From NCBI RefSeq assembly GCF_900106845.1, contig NZ_LT629847.1, positions 1-64,000 of the forward strand: a stretch of 64,000 bases of DNA, written 5' to 3'. The notes under the pieces are model-generated. The model had not been told where the DNA came from. It was given only the letters and a program-made list of their open reading frames with translations, and did no database searches. The stretch's first letter is position 1, and each line of letters starts with the position of its first letter. This stretch comes from Romboutsia timonensis. Its GTDB lineage: Bacteria > Bacillota > Clostridia > Peptostreptococcales > Peptostreptococcaceae. Below, in pieces: positions 8,917-20,706 of this stretch. The translations under genes and the position numbers were made by a program.

Positions 8917-9852
8917 TTATTTTTTAGCTATAGCTTCTTTAACAGAGTTAACTATATCTTCTGCAGTTAATCCATATTTCTTTAATAATTCAGCAGGTGT
9001 TCCAGATTCTCCGAACGTATCTTTAACTCCTACTTTCTTAACAACAACAGGACACTCTTCACTTACTACTTCACTTACTGCAGAACCTAATCCACCTATT
9101 ATACTATGTTCTTCAGCAGTTACTATTGCACCTGTTTCTTTAGCTGCATTTATTATTAATTCTCTATCTATAGGCTTTATAGTAGACATATTTATAACTC
9201 TAGCATTTATACCTTCTGATTTTAATGCTTCATGAGCTAATATAGCTTCATTAACCATTATTCCACAAGCTATTATAGATACATCATTTCCTTGTCTAAC
9301 TACGTTACCTTTACCTATTTGGAATTTATAATTTTCATCAAATATTGTAGGTACCGCACTTCTTCCTAAACGGACATACATAGGTCCATTGAATTTAGCC
9401 GCTTCTAATATCATTTGTTCAGCTTCAACTCCATCTGCTGGAACTAAAACTGTCATGTTTGGTATAGCTCTCATTATAGCCATATCTTCAATACTTTCAT
9501 GAGATGCTCCATCTTCACCAACTGTAAGACCTGCATGAGTTGCACATATCTTTACATTTAATTTTGGATATGCTACAGAGTTTCTTATTACTTCAAAAGC
9601 TCTACCTGTAGCAAACATTGCAAAACTACTTGCAAATGGTATCTTACCAGCTGTTGCAAATCCACAAGCTGCACCAATTAAGTTTTGCTCTGCTATACCC
9701 ATATTGAAAAATCTATTTGGAAATGCCTTACAAAAATCATTTGTTTTTGTAGACTTTGATAAGTCTGCATCTAATACTACTACATTATCATTAATTTGTC
9801 CTAGCTTAACTAAAGCTTTTCCATATGCGTCTCTAGTTGCCATCTTAGTCAT
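8917..9852 (-). CDS. transketolase, C-terminal subunit
   Basis: This 311-residue protein holds the pyrimidine-binding and C-terminal domains of a split transketolase. It includes the glutamate motif [13 protein letters not shown] near residue 72 that activates thiamine diphosphate, and the C-terminal [15 protein letters not shown] segment. It overlaps the N-terminal subunit gene by 8 bases, so the two are translationally coupled and should form one enzyme of the non-oxidative pentose phosphate pathway. Split forms are normal in clostridia and archaea; this is not a broken gene. Confidence 0.93.
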   Translation of the reverse strand: MTKMATRDAYGKALVKLGQINDNVVVLDADLSKSTKTNDFCKAFPNRFFNMGIAEQNLIGAACGFATAGKIPFASSFAMFATGRAFEVIRNSVAYPKLNVKICATHAGLTVGEDGASHESIEDMAIMRAIPNMTVLVPADGVEAEQMILEAAKFNGPMYVRLGRSAVPTIFDENYKFQIGKGNVVRQGNDVSIIACGIMVNEAILAHEALKSEGINARVINMSTIKPIDRELIINAAKETGAIVTAEEHSIIGGLGSAVSEVVSEECPVVVKKVGVKDTFGESGTPAELLKKYGLTAEDIVNSVKEAIAKK

Positions 9853-10672
9853 TATCTACACCCCCTAAATCTAATAAAGCTCTTTCTAAATCGCTATCAC
9901 TTGGAGCTGCTCCATGCCATCCTGCTTGATTTTCCATAAATGAAACGCCCTTACCTTTTATAGTCTTAGCAATTATCATTGTTGGTTTTCCTACAGTTTC
10001 TTTAGCCATATCTAAAGCCGCAAATATTTGATCAAAATCATGACCATCTATTTCTATTACATTCCATCCAAAAGCTTTAAACTTATCTACTATAGGGCCT
10101 ATGTTCATAACATCTTCTGTTTTTCCATCTATTTGAAGTCCGTTGTAGTCTAAAAATGCAACCATGTTATCTAATTTATAGTGTGCAGCACTCATAGCAG
10201 CTTCCCAAACTATACCTTCTTGAACCTCTCCATCTCCAAGTAAAGTGTATACTCTCCATGGTGCATTATCTAGTTTAGATGCCATAGCCATACCACAAGC
10301 AACTGAAAAACCTTGTCCTAAAGATCCTGTTGACATTTCAACTCCTGGAGTTCCTTTCATATCAGGATGTCCTTGTAGCATTCTATTTATCTTTCTTAAC
10401 CCCTTTAATTCTTCTCTATCAAAATATCCTTTATGTGCTAAAGTAGCATATAATACTGGAGCTGCATGTCCCTTTGATAATACAAATCTGTCCCTATCTT
10501 CCATCTTACAGTTATTAGGATCTATGTTCATCTCATCAAAATAAAGAGCTGTTAATATTTCAACTGCTGATAATGACCCTCCTGGATGTCCTGATTTAGA
10601 CATATGTATCATAGAGACTATATCTTTTCTGATATTACGTGCGATATCTTTTAATCCTTTATGATCTCTCAT
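9845..10672 (-). CDS. transketolase, N-terminal subunit
   Basis: The 275-residue subunit binds the thiamine diphosphate pyrophosphate and Mg2+ through [15 protein letters not shown] near residue 147. It also has [14 protein letters not shown] and [13 protein letters not shown], typical transketolase N-terminal motifs. A longer frame opens at ATG 10711, but the GGGAGG site lies just before ATG 10672, giving [13 protein letters not shown], so the shorter start is used. It is the first gene of the two-gene operon. No clear promoter was fixed in the 170 bases upstream. Confidence 0.93.
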   Translation of the reverse strand: MRDHKGLKDIARNIRKDIVSMIHMSKSGHPGGSLSAVEILTALYFDEMNIDPNNCKMEDRDRFVLSKGHAAPVLYATLAHKGYFDREELKGLRKINRMLQGHPDMKGTPGVEMSTGSLGQGFSVACGMAMASKLDNAPWRVYTLLGDGEVQEGIVWEAAMSAAHYKLDNMVAFLDYNGLQIDGKTEDVMNIGPIVDKFKAFGWNVIEIDGHDFDQIFAALDMAKETVGKPTMIIAKTIKGKGVSFMENQAGWHGAAPSDSDLERALLDLGGVDND

Positions 10673-10850
10673 GTAATTACCTCCCTGTACTCTTAAAGTT
10701 AAGTTGTCCATATGTATTACTTTTAGTTCAATCTTACTTTATTATATCACTTTTAACCTATTTTTTACTCTATTTTTTCAAAAGAATGCATATATATTTA
10801 TAATTTTCACATTATGGTTAGCGTATACTATTATATTTTACAATTTTCAA

Positions 10851-10887
10851 AAAAAAATATTGATATTACTTAATACCAATATTTTTT
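10851..10887 (-). terminator. intrinsic terminator after mazF
   Basis: Hairpin of AAAAATATTG-type arms with one mismatch, overlapping the mazF stop codon, followed by a T-run on the minus strand. Confidence 0.75.
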
Positions 10888-11248
10888 ACAGAGTAAATAG
10901 TCCTAAACTTATTTGAAGACTATTATCAACTTTTAGCATCATATTTTTATCTAGACAACCAATTTTTTCTCTTAAACGTTTTTTATCTATTGTACGTATC
11001 TGCTCTAAGAGAATAACAGAGTCTTTATTAAGTCCATACTCATGCGCACTTATTTCTATATGCGTAGGTAGCTTAGCTTTATTAATTTGAGATGTTATAG
11101 CGGCTACTATTACAGTTGGACTGTATTTGTTACCTATATCATTTTGTATTATAAGAACTGGTCTAACTCCTCCTTGTTCTGATCCTACAACTGGGCTTAA
11201 GTCAGCATAATATAAGTATCCTCGCTTTATATCCAAATTAGTATTCAC
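10886..11248 (-). CDS. mazF: mRNA interferase MazF (EndoA/NdoA)
   Basis: MazF is a sequence-specific endoribonuclease toxin. The core [40 protein letters not shown] and a late [10 protein letters not shown] segment closely follow Bacillus EndoA. I start it at GTG 11248 ([10 protein letters not shown], 120 residues), which overlaps the antitoxin gene end by 11 bases. A longer frame from ATG 11293 adds 15 residues not expected for the family, though the ribosome site before the GTG is weak. The order alr-mazE-mazF is the usual Firmicute arrangement. Confidence 0.92.
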   Translation of the reverse strand: MNTNLDIKRGYLYYADLSPVVGSEQGGVRPVLIIQNDIGNKYSPTVIVAAITSQINKAKLPTHIEISAHEYGLNKDSVILLEQIRTIDKKRLREKIGCLDKNMMLKVDNSLQISLGLFTL

Positions 11249-11522
11249 CTTGGGCAATCTTCTCTTCCATGTTATCTTTTGAAGATACCTCATTTGTCAT
11301 ACCCAGCTCAGCTAATGATAGATTAATTTGACCCATCTCTTTATAGCCCTTAATCATACACTCTTTAAGGTCTATCTTCTTCTTTTGAGTTATATAGAAC
11401 TGAAAAGCTGCTTTAGCAAAATCTGCTCTGTTACTGTTCTCCATCTGAACTATATGATCTACTTCAGACATAAGAGAATCAGGTAAAGTAAAGGTTATTT
11501 TTTCCTTTCTTTTATTGTGCAC
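11238..11522 (-). CDS. mazE: MazE-type antitoxin (NdoAI), ribbon-helix-helix
   Basis: A 94-residue CopG/ribbon-helix-helix protein. The N-terminal strand [15 protein letters not shown] is followed by two helices ([20 protein letters not shown]), giving DNA binding. A flexible C-terminal tail should bind MazF. It starts at GTG with GGGAGG eight bases upstream and overlaps mazF. It should neutralise MazF and may autoregulate. It is 21 bases after alr and has no visible promoter of its own. Confidence 0.9.
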   Translation of the reverse strand: MHNKRKEKITFTLPDSLMSEVDHIVQMENSNRADFAKAAFQFYITQKKKIDLKECMIKGYKEMGQINLSLAELGMTNEVSSKDNMEEKIAQGEY

Positions 11523-11543
11523 AACATCGCCTCCCGGGATATA

Positions 11544-12713
11544 CTATCTTTTTAATTTTACCAAATAACTATCAGCTTGTAAAATTACATTTCTTTCCTT
11601 ATAGATACGGTCAACTCTTCTAGACACCATGCATACTATTTCATAGTTTATTGTTCCTAAATCCTTAGCTATATTGTCTGCATTTATATTACTTTCCCCA
11701 AATATTATAACCTCATCTCCAATTTTTATATCTATATCTTTATCAATTCTTACCATGCATTGATCCATACAAATTCTTCCTACGACATCAAATATTTCAT
11801 TATTTATAGATACTTTAGGGTTATTTTGCATTCTAGTAAATCCATCTGCATACCCGATAGGTATAGTAATTATTCTTTCAAGTTTGCTAGTTTTATACTT
11901 TAATCCATAACTTATTCCTGTATCTTCTTTAAGCTCTTTAATATGGGCTACTTTTGTTTTTAATGTCATGGCAGGCTTTAATTGAAGTTTATCTTTTATA
12001 ACTTCATCAGATGGATAATATCCATATAAAACAATACCACATCTTACCATATTGAAATTTAAATCTGGTAAATCAATTGTTGCAGCACTATTTGATACAT
12101 GTTTTATAGGTATATTTATACCTCTTTTTTCTATACTATCAACCATAAATTTAAATCTATCTGCCTGTTTGTAGGTAAAATCTTTGTCTATTTCATCAGA
12201 TTTAGCAAAGTGAGTATATATACCTTCTATATATAGATTATTTAAATTAGATATATTAACTATTTGATCTATAGATTCTTCACTTGCTTCAAAACCTATT
12301 CTACTCATTCCTGTATCAATTTTTATGTGTATATTAGCAGTTATACCTGTTTTTTCAGATATATCATTAAGTTTTTTAGCCATTTCTAAAGAATAAATAG
12401 TTAATGTTATATTATTTTCAAGAGCATATTCTAAAGATTCTTCTGGAACAAATCCTAAGCACAATATAGGCATCTTTATATTATTTTCTCTAAGCTCTAT
12501 AGCTTCTTCAAGTCTTGCGACTGCAAAGTAATCTACATTCTTATTTTCTAAAAATTTAGCAATTTCTACTGAGCCATGTCCATATGCATTAGCCTTCAAC
12601 ACTGTACAAATTTTAGTATCTTCTTTTAATAACTTTCTTATATTATTTAAATTAAAATTTATGTTATCTAGATTTATCTCCGCCCATGTAGGAGCTGTTA
12701 CTCGATTTTTCAT
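11544..12713 (-). CDS. alr: alanine racemase
   Basis: Alr makes D-alanine for peptidoglycan with pyridoxal phosphate. The Schiff-base lysine is in LKANAYGHG near residue 40, and the second catalytic tyrosine region is GISYGLKY near 260. IPIGYADGF and GRICMDQCMV are also family signatures. Length 389 is normal. The start has GGGGGA upstream. It follows gerS by 15 bases, the same pairing as gerS-alr2 in C. difficile, where this racemase also supports germination chemistry. Confidence 0.96.
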   Translation of the reverse strand: MKNRVTAPTWAEINLDNINFNLNNIRKLLKEDTKICTVLKANAYGHGSVEIAKFLENKNVDYFAVARLEEAIELRENNIKMPILCLGFVPEESLEYALENNITLTIYSLEMAKKLNDISEKTGITANIHIKIDTGMSRIGFEASEESIDQIVNISNLNNLYIEGIYTHFAKSDEIDKDFTYKQADRFKFMVDSIEKRGINIPIKHVSNSAATIDLPDLNFNMVRCGIVLYGYYPSDEVIKDKLQLKPAMTLKTKVAHIKELKEDTGISYGLKYKTSKLERIITIPIGYADGFTRMQNNPKVSINNEIFDVVGRICMDQCMVRIDKDIDIKIGDEVIIFGESNINADNIAKDLGTINYEIVCMVSRRVDRIYKERNVILQADSYLVKLKR

Positions 12714-12728
12714 TATCTTTTGTCCCCC

Positions 12729-13316
12729 TTACTTTTTACACTCAAACTCCTTGTATTTGACTGTAAAACTTGGTTTTCCTTCGTCATTTAATATTTCCAT
12801 TTTTTCTGGATTTTTAGTGTCTTTATTTACATATAATATTTGTTTATTGAAGTATTTATTATTTCCTGGTATAGTAGTTTCTAATATCAAACTATTATTG
12901 GATAACTTTATGTTAACCTCTTCATTTTGAAGATAATTTTTTATAAAATCACCTATAAAAACATATTGTCTATTATCTTCCATATTCGGCAATTCTATTT
13001 TATCTTTTATATCTGGGTTACTTATTATTACCTTATCACCTTTATACTCCATTGTTTTTCCTTTTAAATTCTTCGGCTCTACTACTTCTAATTTATAATA
13101 ATCCGGTTTAACGTAACTATGAATAAATACATAATTATGAGAACTTTTATTTCCTGAGGCTTCTATTTCAGCAATACACTTGTATGATGACATAGTAACT
13201 ATCTTCTTCTGAAACTCTTTATATACTTCTTCTTTTGTGGACTCTCTTCTTTGACAACCTATAAAAATTGCAAATATAGTAATAAATATTACTGATATTA
13301 TAGCCCACCTTTTCAC
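12729..13316 (-). CDS. gerS: germination lipoprotein GerS-like
   Basis: A 195-residue lipoprotein whose signal peptide ends in a lipobox (FIFIGC-like; Cys20 is the lipidated residue). The remainder resembles LolA/LolB-type beta proteins (YVKPDYYKLEV, KGKTMEYKGDKVIIS, KNPEKMEILNDEGKPSFTVKY). In C. difficile GerS is made in the mother cell and is required for cortex hydrolysis by SleC; its gene sits directly before alr2. Position and architecture here are the same, so I assign GerS by synteny plus architecture. It uses GTG with a strong AGGAGG site. Confidence 0.8.
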   Translation of the reverse strand: MKRWAIISVIFITIFAIFIGCQRRESTKEEVYKEFQKKIVTMSSYKCIAEIEASGNKSSHNYVFIHSYVKPDYYKLEVVEPKNLKGKTMEYKGDKVIISNPDIKDKIELPNMEDNRQYVFIGDFIKNYLQNEEVNIKLSNNSLILETTIPGNNKYFNKQILYVNKDTKNPEKMEILNDEGKPSFTVKYKEFECKK

Positions 13317-13340
13317 AAAAAACCTCCTAAGTTATCATTT

Positions 13341-13799
13341 CTAATTATACATAGCCTTTATTATGTCATATCTACATATTATACCTTTTAAGAAGTTATT
13401 TTCGTCTACTACAGGTACTCTATTTATAGATTTGTTTATCATAACATTAGCTACATAATCAAATGTGTCATTTTCATTTACTGTTATTATATCTTTAGAC
13501 ATTAAATCTTCAACCTTATATGCTGCTATTGCTCTCATCTCATCTTCAAACTTCTTCATATCATCTAAAAATATTATCCCTTGTATAAAATTTAACATCC
13601 TTGGAGAATCCACATGGGATTCTTTTTTCATTATGTCTGTTTCAGAGATTATACCTACTACCTTATTTTCTTCATCTACTACTGGCAGCCCTCCTATTTT
13701 CTCCTTTATAAGTAGATTTGCCACGTTAGCAATAATATCATTCTTATTTGCCACAATTACATCTGTAGTCATTATATCTTTAGCTCTTTTATCATTCAT
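13341..13799 (-). CDS. CBS-domain pair protein
   Basis: The 152-residue protein consists of two CBS motifs, at about residues 5-58 (AKDIMTTDVIVANKNDIIAN, GGLPVVDEENKVVGIISETD) and 92-150 (MSKDIITVNENDTFDYVANV, NRVPVVDENNFLKGIICRYD). Such stand-alone pairs bind adenine nucleotides and sense energy state. The partner is unknown. It begins one base after the acpS stop and precedes gerS by 24 bases. Confidence 0.9.
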   Translation of the reverse strand: MNDKRAKDIMTTDVIVANKNDIIANVANLLIKEKIGGLPVVDEENKVVGIISETDIMKKESHVDSPRMLNFIQGIIFLDDMKKFEDEMRAIAAYKVEDLMSKDIITVNENDTFDYVANVMINKSINRVPVVDENNFLKGIICRYDIIKAMYN

Positions 13800-13800
13800 A

Positions 13801-14184
13801 TTATCCCTCCTTAGTTATAGCTATAGAGTTAGCTACTGCATAGTCCTTACAATGAGATATAGATACTTTTATTTCTGAAACATTATAATCTATGCAAATC
13901 TGTTTGAAATTATTATAAGTTTTCACTATTGGCTTTCCTAATTCATCTCTTAGCACTTCTATATCTCTTAAATTAAACTTTCGTATTCCTGTTCCTATAG
14001 ACTTACTTATAGCTTCTTTCGCTGCAAAGTTTCCTGCTATAGTTTCAGCCTTAAAACTCTTACTTTCAAAGTACTCTATTTCTTTAGATGTGAACATTTT
14101 TTCTAAAAATCTAGGATTTTTATCTAGTAATTCTTTTATCCTATATATTTCTATTATATCAACTCCAATATCTAATATATTCAT
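13801..14184 (-). CDS. acpS: holo-[acyl-carrier-protein] synthase
   Basis: AcpS transfers 4'-phosphopantetheine to acyl carrier protein. The Mg2+-binding motifs GVDIIEIYRI (Asp7) and AGNFAAKEAISKSIGTG (Glu near 56) are intact, and SISHCKDYAVA lies near the C terminus. A frame opens at ATG 14196, but GGAGG is inside its first codons and points to ATG 14184, giving 127 residues (MNILDIGVD). It heads the acpS-CBS-gerS-alr-mazEF run. Confidence 0.94.
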   Translation of the reverse strand: MNILDIGVDIIEIYRIKELLDKNPRFLEKMFTSKEIEYFESKSFKAETIAGNFAAKEAISKSIGTGIRKFNLRDIEVLRDELGKPIVKTYNNFKQICIDYNVSEIKVSISHCKDYAVANSIAITKEG

Positions 14185-14430
14185 TAATTCCTCCATATAA
14201 TACTTATATATTTATTCTATTCCTATTATTTAATTATATTCAATTGATAAATTTTATATTGTATGCTTGCCTTAAGTATATATTTTTACTTTAATCATGT
14301 ATTTCATATAATAGAGTATTTATTTTATTTCCATTATATAAACTATATATGTATAATTTTATTATATTAATTCTATATCAAAATTCAAAGTACCACCATT
14401 TATTAAATTCATACTCAATGTGGACTATAT
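14185..14430. other. AT-rich gap upstream of acpS
   Basis: About 245 bases lie between the acpS start and the atp operon terminator. No gene or clear promoter pair could be fixed; AT-rich hexamers are too frequent to choose one. Confidence 0.5.
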
Positions 14431-14463
14431 AAAAAAGGACTAGATAAAATCTAGCCCTTTTTT
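14431..14463 (-). terminator. intrinsic terminator of the atp operon
   Basis: AAAAAAGG-A-CTAGAT pairs with ATCTAG-C-CCTTTTTT. It starts within 9 bases of the atpC stop, confirming that the short atpC ends here. Confidence 0.88.
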
Positions 14464-14471
14464 ATATAATT

Positions 14472-14732
14472 TTATATCCACTCTGCAGATTCTGTAACTA
14501 TTACAGTTTTTTCTTTATCAACATTCATGAAGCCTCCAGATACTTTTGCATCTTTAAATTTTCCATCTAATTTAATACGTAAAGTACCTGTCGCAAGTCC
14601 TGCTACTAAAGGTCTATGATTTTTTAATATACCTCTATCTCCTTCAGTAGTTCTAACTACAATCATCTCTGCATTTCCATTATAGAAGGTTTTATCAGGA
14701 GTGACAATTTCAAGTGCAAATACATTTGCCAT
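14472..14732 (-). CDS. atpC: ATP synthase epsilon subunit, short form without C-terminal helical domain
   Basis: This 86-residue protein contains the epsilon beta-sandwich only (FALEIVTPDKTFYNGNAEMI, TTEGDRGILKNHRPLVAGL, VSGGFMNVDKEKTVIVTESAEWI). Usual epsilon subunits are about 130-140 residues and carry two C-terminal helices that can inhibit ATP hydrolysis. Here TGGATATAA ends the frame, and the operon terminator follows at once, so no second half or frameshift remnant exists downstream. The domain is genuinely absent in this sequence. It lies 2 bases after atpD. Loss of the inhibitory domain is inferred to leave ATPase activity uninhibited by epsilon. Confidence 0.93.
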   Translation of the reverse strand: MANVFALEIVTPDKTFYNGNAEMIVVRTTEGDRGILKNHRPLVAGLATGTLRIKLDGKFKDAKVSGGFMNVDKEKTVIVTESAEWI

Positions 14733-14734
14733 TA

Positions 14735-16132
<1,398 letters not shown>

Positions 16133-16144
16133 CTAACCTCCTTA

Positions 16145-17008
16145 TTATTTAGCCGCTGCCGCTCCTCCAACTATCTCAGATATTTCTTGAGTAACTGCCG
16201 CTTGTCTCGCTCTATTATATACTAATTCTAGTTTTGATATCATTTCGTTAGCATTGTCTGTAGCTGATTCCATAGCAGTTCTTCTTGCAGCTTGCTCTGA
16301 TGCAAAAGATTCTGCTATTGCTCCATATACACTTCCTGATACATACTTAGGTAATACATACCCAAGTACTGCATCAGCAGAAGGTAAATATTGAACTGCA
16401 GCTTTGCCTTTTTTAACTTCTTTTTCAGTATTTGTATTATCTATTGTAACTGGTAATAATTTTACTATCTTAGGCTCTTGTGATAAGGCAGATATAAACT
16501 CTGTATAAACAAGATTAACCTCATCAACCTCTCCATTTTTATAAGCTTCCATAGCTGTTTGAGCTACTCTGTTTGCATCTTCATAAGCACATTTTTCTAC
16601 AGATTCTATATAATCTATAACTTCGTAGCCTCTTTTACTTAAAGACTCCTTAGCTTTTTTTCCTACAGTTATAACTTTTCCTGTACCTAATTTGTTATGA
16701 GCAATCACCGCTTTTAAAATGTTAGAGTTGTAACCTCCAGCTAATCCTCTATCACCAGCTATTACTATATAACATACGTTATTAACTTTTCTTTCTTTTA
16801 GAAATACATTTCTACTATTACTCGTATTTTTAGCTATATCTTGAACTGTGTTGTATAAAGTATTAAAGTATGGTCTTGCACTTTCAGCCCTTTCTTTAGC
16901 TTTTCTAAATTTAGATGACGATACAAGTTCCATAGCCTTAGTTATTTGTTTAGTACTCTCAACACTTTTAATACGAGTTTTGATTTCCTTCATTCCAGCT
17001 CCTGCCAC
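16145..17008 (-). CDS. atpG: ATP synthase F1 gamma subunit
   Basis: The 287-residue rotor shaft. N-terminal IKTRIKSVESTKQITKAMELVSSSKFRKA and C-terminal ATDNANEMISKLELVYNRARQAAVTQEISEIVGGA form the coiled coil that turns inside the alpha/beta ring. The start is GTG with AGGAGG upstream. Confidence 0.97.
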   Translation of the reverse strand: MAGAGMKEIKTRIKSVESTKQITKAMELVSSSKFRKAKERAESARPYFNTLYNTVQDIAKNTSNSRNVFLKERKVNNVCYIVIAGDRGLAGGYNSNILKAVIAHNKLGTGKVITVGKKAKESLSKRGYEVIDYIESVEKCAYEDANRVAQTAMEAYKNGEVDEVNLVYTEFISALSQEPKIVKLLPVTIDNTNTEKEVKKGKAAVQYLPSADAVLGYVLPKYVSGSVYGAIAESFASEQAARRTAMESATDNANEMISKLELVYNRARQAAVTQEISEIVGGAAAAK

Positions 17009-17035
17009 TGTGTTTACCTCCTTTTTTTAAAAGGA

Positions 17036-18538
17036 TTACGCTTCTATAACAAACTTTTTCTTAAATTCTTTTATAGCGTTAGTTAATTCTTGAGTGAAAT
17101 CTCCATTTTCAAGAATTTTCTTTCCTATTTCTGGATAATTTATATTTATAAATTGGAATAATTCAGTTTCAAATCTTGCTATATTATTAACTGGTATATC
17201 AGATAATAAATCGTTTGTAACTGCATGTATTATCATAACTTGATTTTCAACTTTTAGTGGTTGATGTTCACCTTGCTTTAATACCTCAACTATTCTTTCC
17301 CCTTGTGCAAGTCTCTTCTTAGTATCTTCATCTAAGTCAGATCCAAATTGAGAGAATGCAGCAAGTTCTTTATATTGAGAGTAAAGAAGCTTTAATGGTC
17401 CTGCAACTTTTTTCATTGATTTTATTTGAGCAGAACCTCCAACCCTTGATACTGATATACCAGGGTCAACTGCTGGTCTTATACCTGCATAGAATAATTC
17501 AGGTGTTAAGTATATCTGTCCATCAGTTATAGATATAACGTTAGTTGGTATGTACGCAGAAACGTCCCCAGCTTGAGTTTCTATTATAGGTAGTGCAGTT
17601 ATAGAACCACCACCTAATTCGTCTGATAACTTAGCAGCTCTTTCTAGTAATCTTGAGTGTAAGTAGAATACATCACCAGGGTAAGCTTCACGTCCTGGTG
17701 GTCTCTTAAGTAATAATGACATCTCTCTATATGCAACTGCATGCTTAGTTAAGTCATCATATACTATTAATACATGTTTTCCTTCAAACATGAATTCTTC
17801 ACCCATTGCAACTCCAGCATATGGTGCTATGAATTGAAGTGGTGCAGATTCTGAAGCACTAGCAGATACTACTATTGTGTAGTCCATAGCTCCACCTTTT
17901 TCTAAAGTGTTTACTAATTGAGCTACTGTAGAACGCTTTTGTCCTATTGCAACATATATACATATAACATCTTTACCTTTTTGGTTAAGTATTGTATCTA
18001 TACATATAGATGTTTTACCAGTTTGTCTATCCCCTATTACAAGCTCTCTTTGACCTTTACCTATTGGTATCATGGCATCTATAGCTTTTATTCCTGTTTC
18101 TAGTGGTTGATGAACAGATTTTCTAGCCATTATTCCTGTTGCTTCAGATTCAACTGGTCTTGTTTTATTTGTGTTTATAGGTCCTTTTCCATCTATTGGC
18201 TGACCTAATGCATTTACAACTCTTCCTATTAATGCATCTCCAACTGGAACAGAAACTACGTTTCCAGTTCTCTTAACTACATCCCCTTCTTTTATACCTC
18301 GGTCATCACCAAGCATAACTGCCCCAACCATATCTTCTTCAAGGTTAAGAGCCATTCCATAAACTTCTCCTGGGAATTCTAAAAGTTCTCCTGCCATAGC
18401 ATTTTCTAATCCGTAAACACTTGCTATACCATCTCCAACTTTTAAAACACTTCCTGTATCTGTTAATTCAACTTTATTTTCATAATTTTTTATTTGTTCT
18501 TTTATTATTGAACTTATTTCTTCTGGTCTTAAATTCAT
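17036..18538 (-). CDS. atpA: ATP synthase F1 alpha subunit
   Basis: The 500-residue non-catalytic nucleotide-binding subunit. The P-loop GDRQTGKTS is at 169-177, and the alpha signature [17 protein letters not shown] and the arginine-finger region are present. The N-terminal helix ([20 protein letters not shown]) docks the delta subunit. Confidence 0.98.
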   Translation of the reverse strand: MNLRPEEISSIIKEQIKNYENKVELTDTGSVLKVGDGIASVYGLENAMAGELLEFPGEVYGMALNLEEDMVGAVMLGDDRGIKEGDVVKRTGNVVSVPVGDALIGRVVNALGQPIDGKGPINTNKTRPVESEATGIMARKSVHQPLETGIKAIDAMIPIGKGQRELVIGDRQTGKTSICIDTILNQKGKDVICIYVAIGQKRSTVAQLVNTLEKGGAMDYTIVVSASASESAPLQFIAPYAGVAMGEEFMFEGKHVLIVYDDLTKHAVAYREMSLLLKRPPGREAYPGDVFYLHSRLLERAAKLSDELGGGSITALPIIETQAGDVSAYIPTNVISITDGQIYLTPELFYAGIRPAVDPGISVSRVGGSAQIKSMKKVAGPLKLLYSQYKELAAFSQFGSDLDEDTKKRLAQGERIVEVLKQGEHQPLKVENQVMIIHAVTNDLLSDIPVNNIARFETELFQFININYPEIGKKILENGDFTQELTNAIKEFKKKFVIEA

Positions 18539-18553
18539 GGGTTCACCGCCATT

Positions 18554-19096
18554 CTAAGATATTACTTGAGATAATTGGTTTTTCATTTTAGATAAACGAG
18601 TTCTAACAGTTCCATCTATCTCTTCATTTCCAAGTTTAACTAAAACTCCTCCTAATATAGTTTCATCAACTATATTATTTAAAGTAACGTTTTTATTATA
18701 TTTTATAGAAAGATTCTTTTCTAAATCTTTGATTTCTTTTTCACTTAACTTAACCGCAGTTATTGCAGTTCCTTCTAATATATTATTCTTATCATTTAAT
18801 AAGCTTTTATATGATTCTTTCATGTTCTCTATAGCTGATATTCTATCTTTATCTATAACTAATTTTAAGAAATTATTCATACTATTACTTAATTGATTTT
18901 TGAATATATTTTGCATTACATTTTTCTTATCTTCTCTACCAATTAAAGGTGATTTTAAGAAATTGTATAAATCTTTATTTTCATTAAATATGTCTACTAA
19001 TTCACTTAATTCTTGATATAGTTCACTAGTAGTTTGAGTTTCCTCTCCAACTTCAAATAAAGCCTGTGCATATCTATCTGCTATTACATTTATCAT
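18554..19096 (-). CDS. atpH: ATP synthase delta subunit
   Basis: The 180-residue stator subunit linking F1 to the b stalk. It begins INVIADRYAQALFEVGEE and ends with the conserved DETILGGVLVKLGNEEIDGTVRTRLSKM. It overlaps atpF by 4 bases (ATGA-type coupling). Confidence 0.96.
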   Translation of the reverse strand: MINVIADRYAQALFEVGEETQTTSELYQELSELVDIFNENKDLYNFLKSPLIGREDKKNVMQNIFKNQLSNSMNNFLKLVIDKDRISAIENMKESYKSLLNDKNNILEGTAITAVKLSEKEIKDLEKNLSIKYNKNVTLNNIVDETILGGVLVKLGNEEIDGTVRTRLSKMKNQLSQVIS

Positions 19097-19593
19097 TTAG
19101 ATTCGCCCACCTCTTTTATAAAGTTATCTATTAACTCTTTATGTTTCTTAGAATCTATATCTTTTTCAATAACTTTAGATGCAGCTAAAATTGCTATATT
19201 AGAGATTTCATTCTTTATCTCATTCATAACTTTTTGTCTTTCTTGTTCTACATCTTTACTAGCTTTTTCTTTTAATTGGCTTGCTTCTTGCTTAGCAGCA
19301 GCTATTATTTCAGTTTCTTTTTGCTCTGCTCTTAAAGTTGCTTGCTTAATTATTTCTTGGCCTTGCTCTTTTGCTGAGTTTAATTTTTCTTCATATTCTG
19401 ATTTTAAAGATAAACCTTCTTTTTTAGCTCTTTCTCCTTGCGCTAAATTCTCTCTTATATCTTTTTCTCTAGCTTCTATTATCCCTAATACTGGTTTAAA
19501 TAATAGCTTCTTTAAAAGGAAAAACACTAAGAAAGTATTTACAAGTTGAAATACAAATTCATATGTTATACCTATTAGCGGCTTAAATTCCAT
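19093..19593 (-). CDS. atpF: ATP synthase Fo b subunit
   Basis: One N-terminal membrane helix (FVFQLVNTFLVFFLLKKLLF) is followed by a long charged helix to the C terminus, the peripheral stalk. A frame opens at 19647, but GGAGG immediately precedes ATG 19593 (MEFKPLIGITYEF), giving 166 residues, the normal length. The extra 18 codons lack family features. Confidence 0.96.
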   Translation of the reverse strand: MEFKPLIGITYEFVFQLVNTFLVFFLLKKLLFKPVLGIIEAREKDIRENLAQGERAKKEGLSLKSEYEEKLNSAKEQGQEIIKQATLRAEQKETEIIAAAKQEASQLKEKASKDVEQERQKVMNEIKNEISNIAILAASKVIEKDIDSKKHKELIDNFIKEVGESK

Positions 19594-19687
19594 ATGTATC
19601 CTCCTTTCCACTAATAACCATTTATAATTAGGAGATGGTCTTACCATCTCCTAATTGCGAAAAATTTTAAAATTCTTTTATAAAATT

Positions 19688-19972
<285 letters not shown>

Positions 19973-19999
19973 TTATTTATTTTATTTTAGATTAATTAC

Positions 20000-20704
20000 T
20001 TATTCTTCTGCTGCATTTCCAACAAACACCATTGTTAACATTATAAATATGAATGCTTGTAGTACTCCTGCAAATAAATCAAAGTATAAATGTAATGGCA
20101 CTGGTATAACTAATTGACCTATTGGTATTGAAATACCTGGTATCAATGTTGATAACCATCCTAAAAATTGATATAGTAATGCCATTATAACCGCTCCACC
20201 TAATATATTCCCGAATGGACGGAAACTTAATGATATAGGCTTCGCTACCTCTCCTATTATGTTTAATGGTAATAAAAAAGGTATTGGTTCCAATAATCCC
20301 TTAAAATACTTAAGTCCATGGAACTTAACTCCAGCGTAGTAAATCATACAGAATGTTATCATTGCCCACGCTAATGTAGTATCTAAATCTGTAGTTGGAG
20401 ATCTAAATCCTAATAATCCTATTAAGTTAGAACACGCAAAGAATAAAAACAAACTTCCTATGTATGGTACAATATTAGGCATTCTTTTTACTGTTTTCTC
20501 ACCCATAGTATTCTTAACCATTTTATCAAGACCACCTATTGCAAACTCTAAGAATATTTGAACTTTACTTGTGGGTACCTTTTTCAGATTTCTAGTTAGT
20601 AAAAATGATATTATAGCTAAAGCTGCAATTATTATCCAACTCACTACAACAGTTTCACTTAACTTGAAGTTTCCAAAAATCCAAACCCATTTTGCTTGAC
20701 TCAT
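20000..20704 (-). CDS. atpB: ATP synthase Fo a subunit
   Basis: The 234-residue, multi-helix stator channel subunit. It has the essential arginine in ISLSFRPFGNILGG and the late helix YFDLFAGVLQAFIFIMLTMVFVG. AGGAGG precedes the start. It sits between the AtpI-like gene and atpE as in standard operons. Confidence 0.97.
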   Translation of the reverse strand: MSQAKWVWIFGNFKLSETVVVSWIIIAALAIISFLLTRNLKKVPTSKVQIFLEFAIGGLDKMVKNTMGEKTVKRMPNIVPYIGSLFLFFACSNLIGLLGFRSPTTDLDTTLAWAMITFCMIYYAGVKFHGLKYFKGLLEPIPFLLPLNIIGEVAKPISLSFRPFGNILGGAVIMALLYQFLGWLSTLIPGISIPIGQLVIPVPLHLYFDLFAGVLQAFIFIMLTMVFVGNAAEE

Positions 20705-20706
20705 TC

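Noticed and set aside
8917-10672. Transketolase gene broken by frameshift
   Set aside because: Each half is a complete subunit with own ribosome site and an 8-base overlap; split transketolases are normal in clostridia.
14440-14471. Frameshifted second half of atpC downstream of the stop
   Set aside because: The operon terminator starts within 9 bases and no epsilon-like helical sequence follows.
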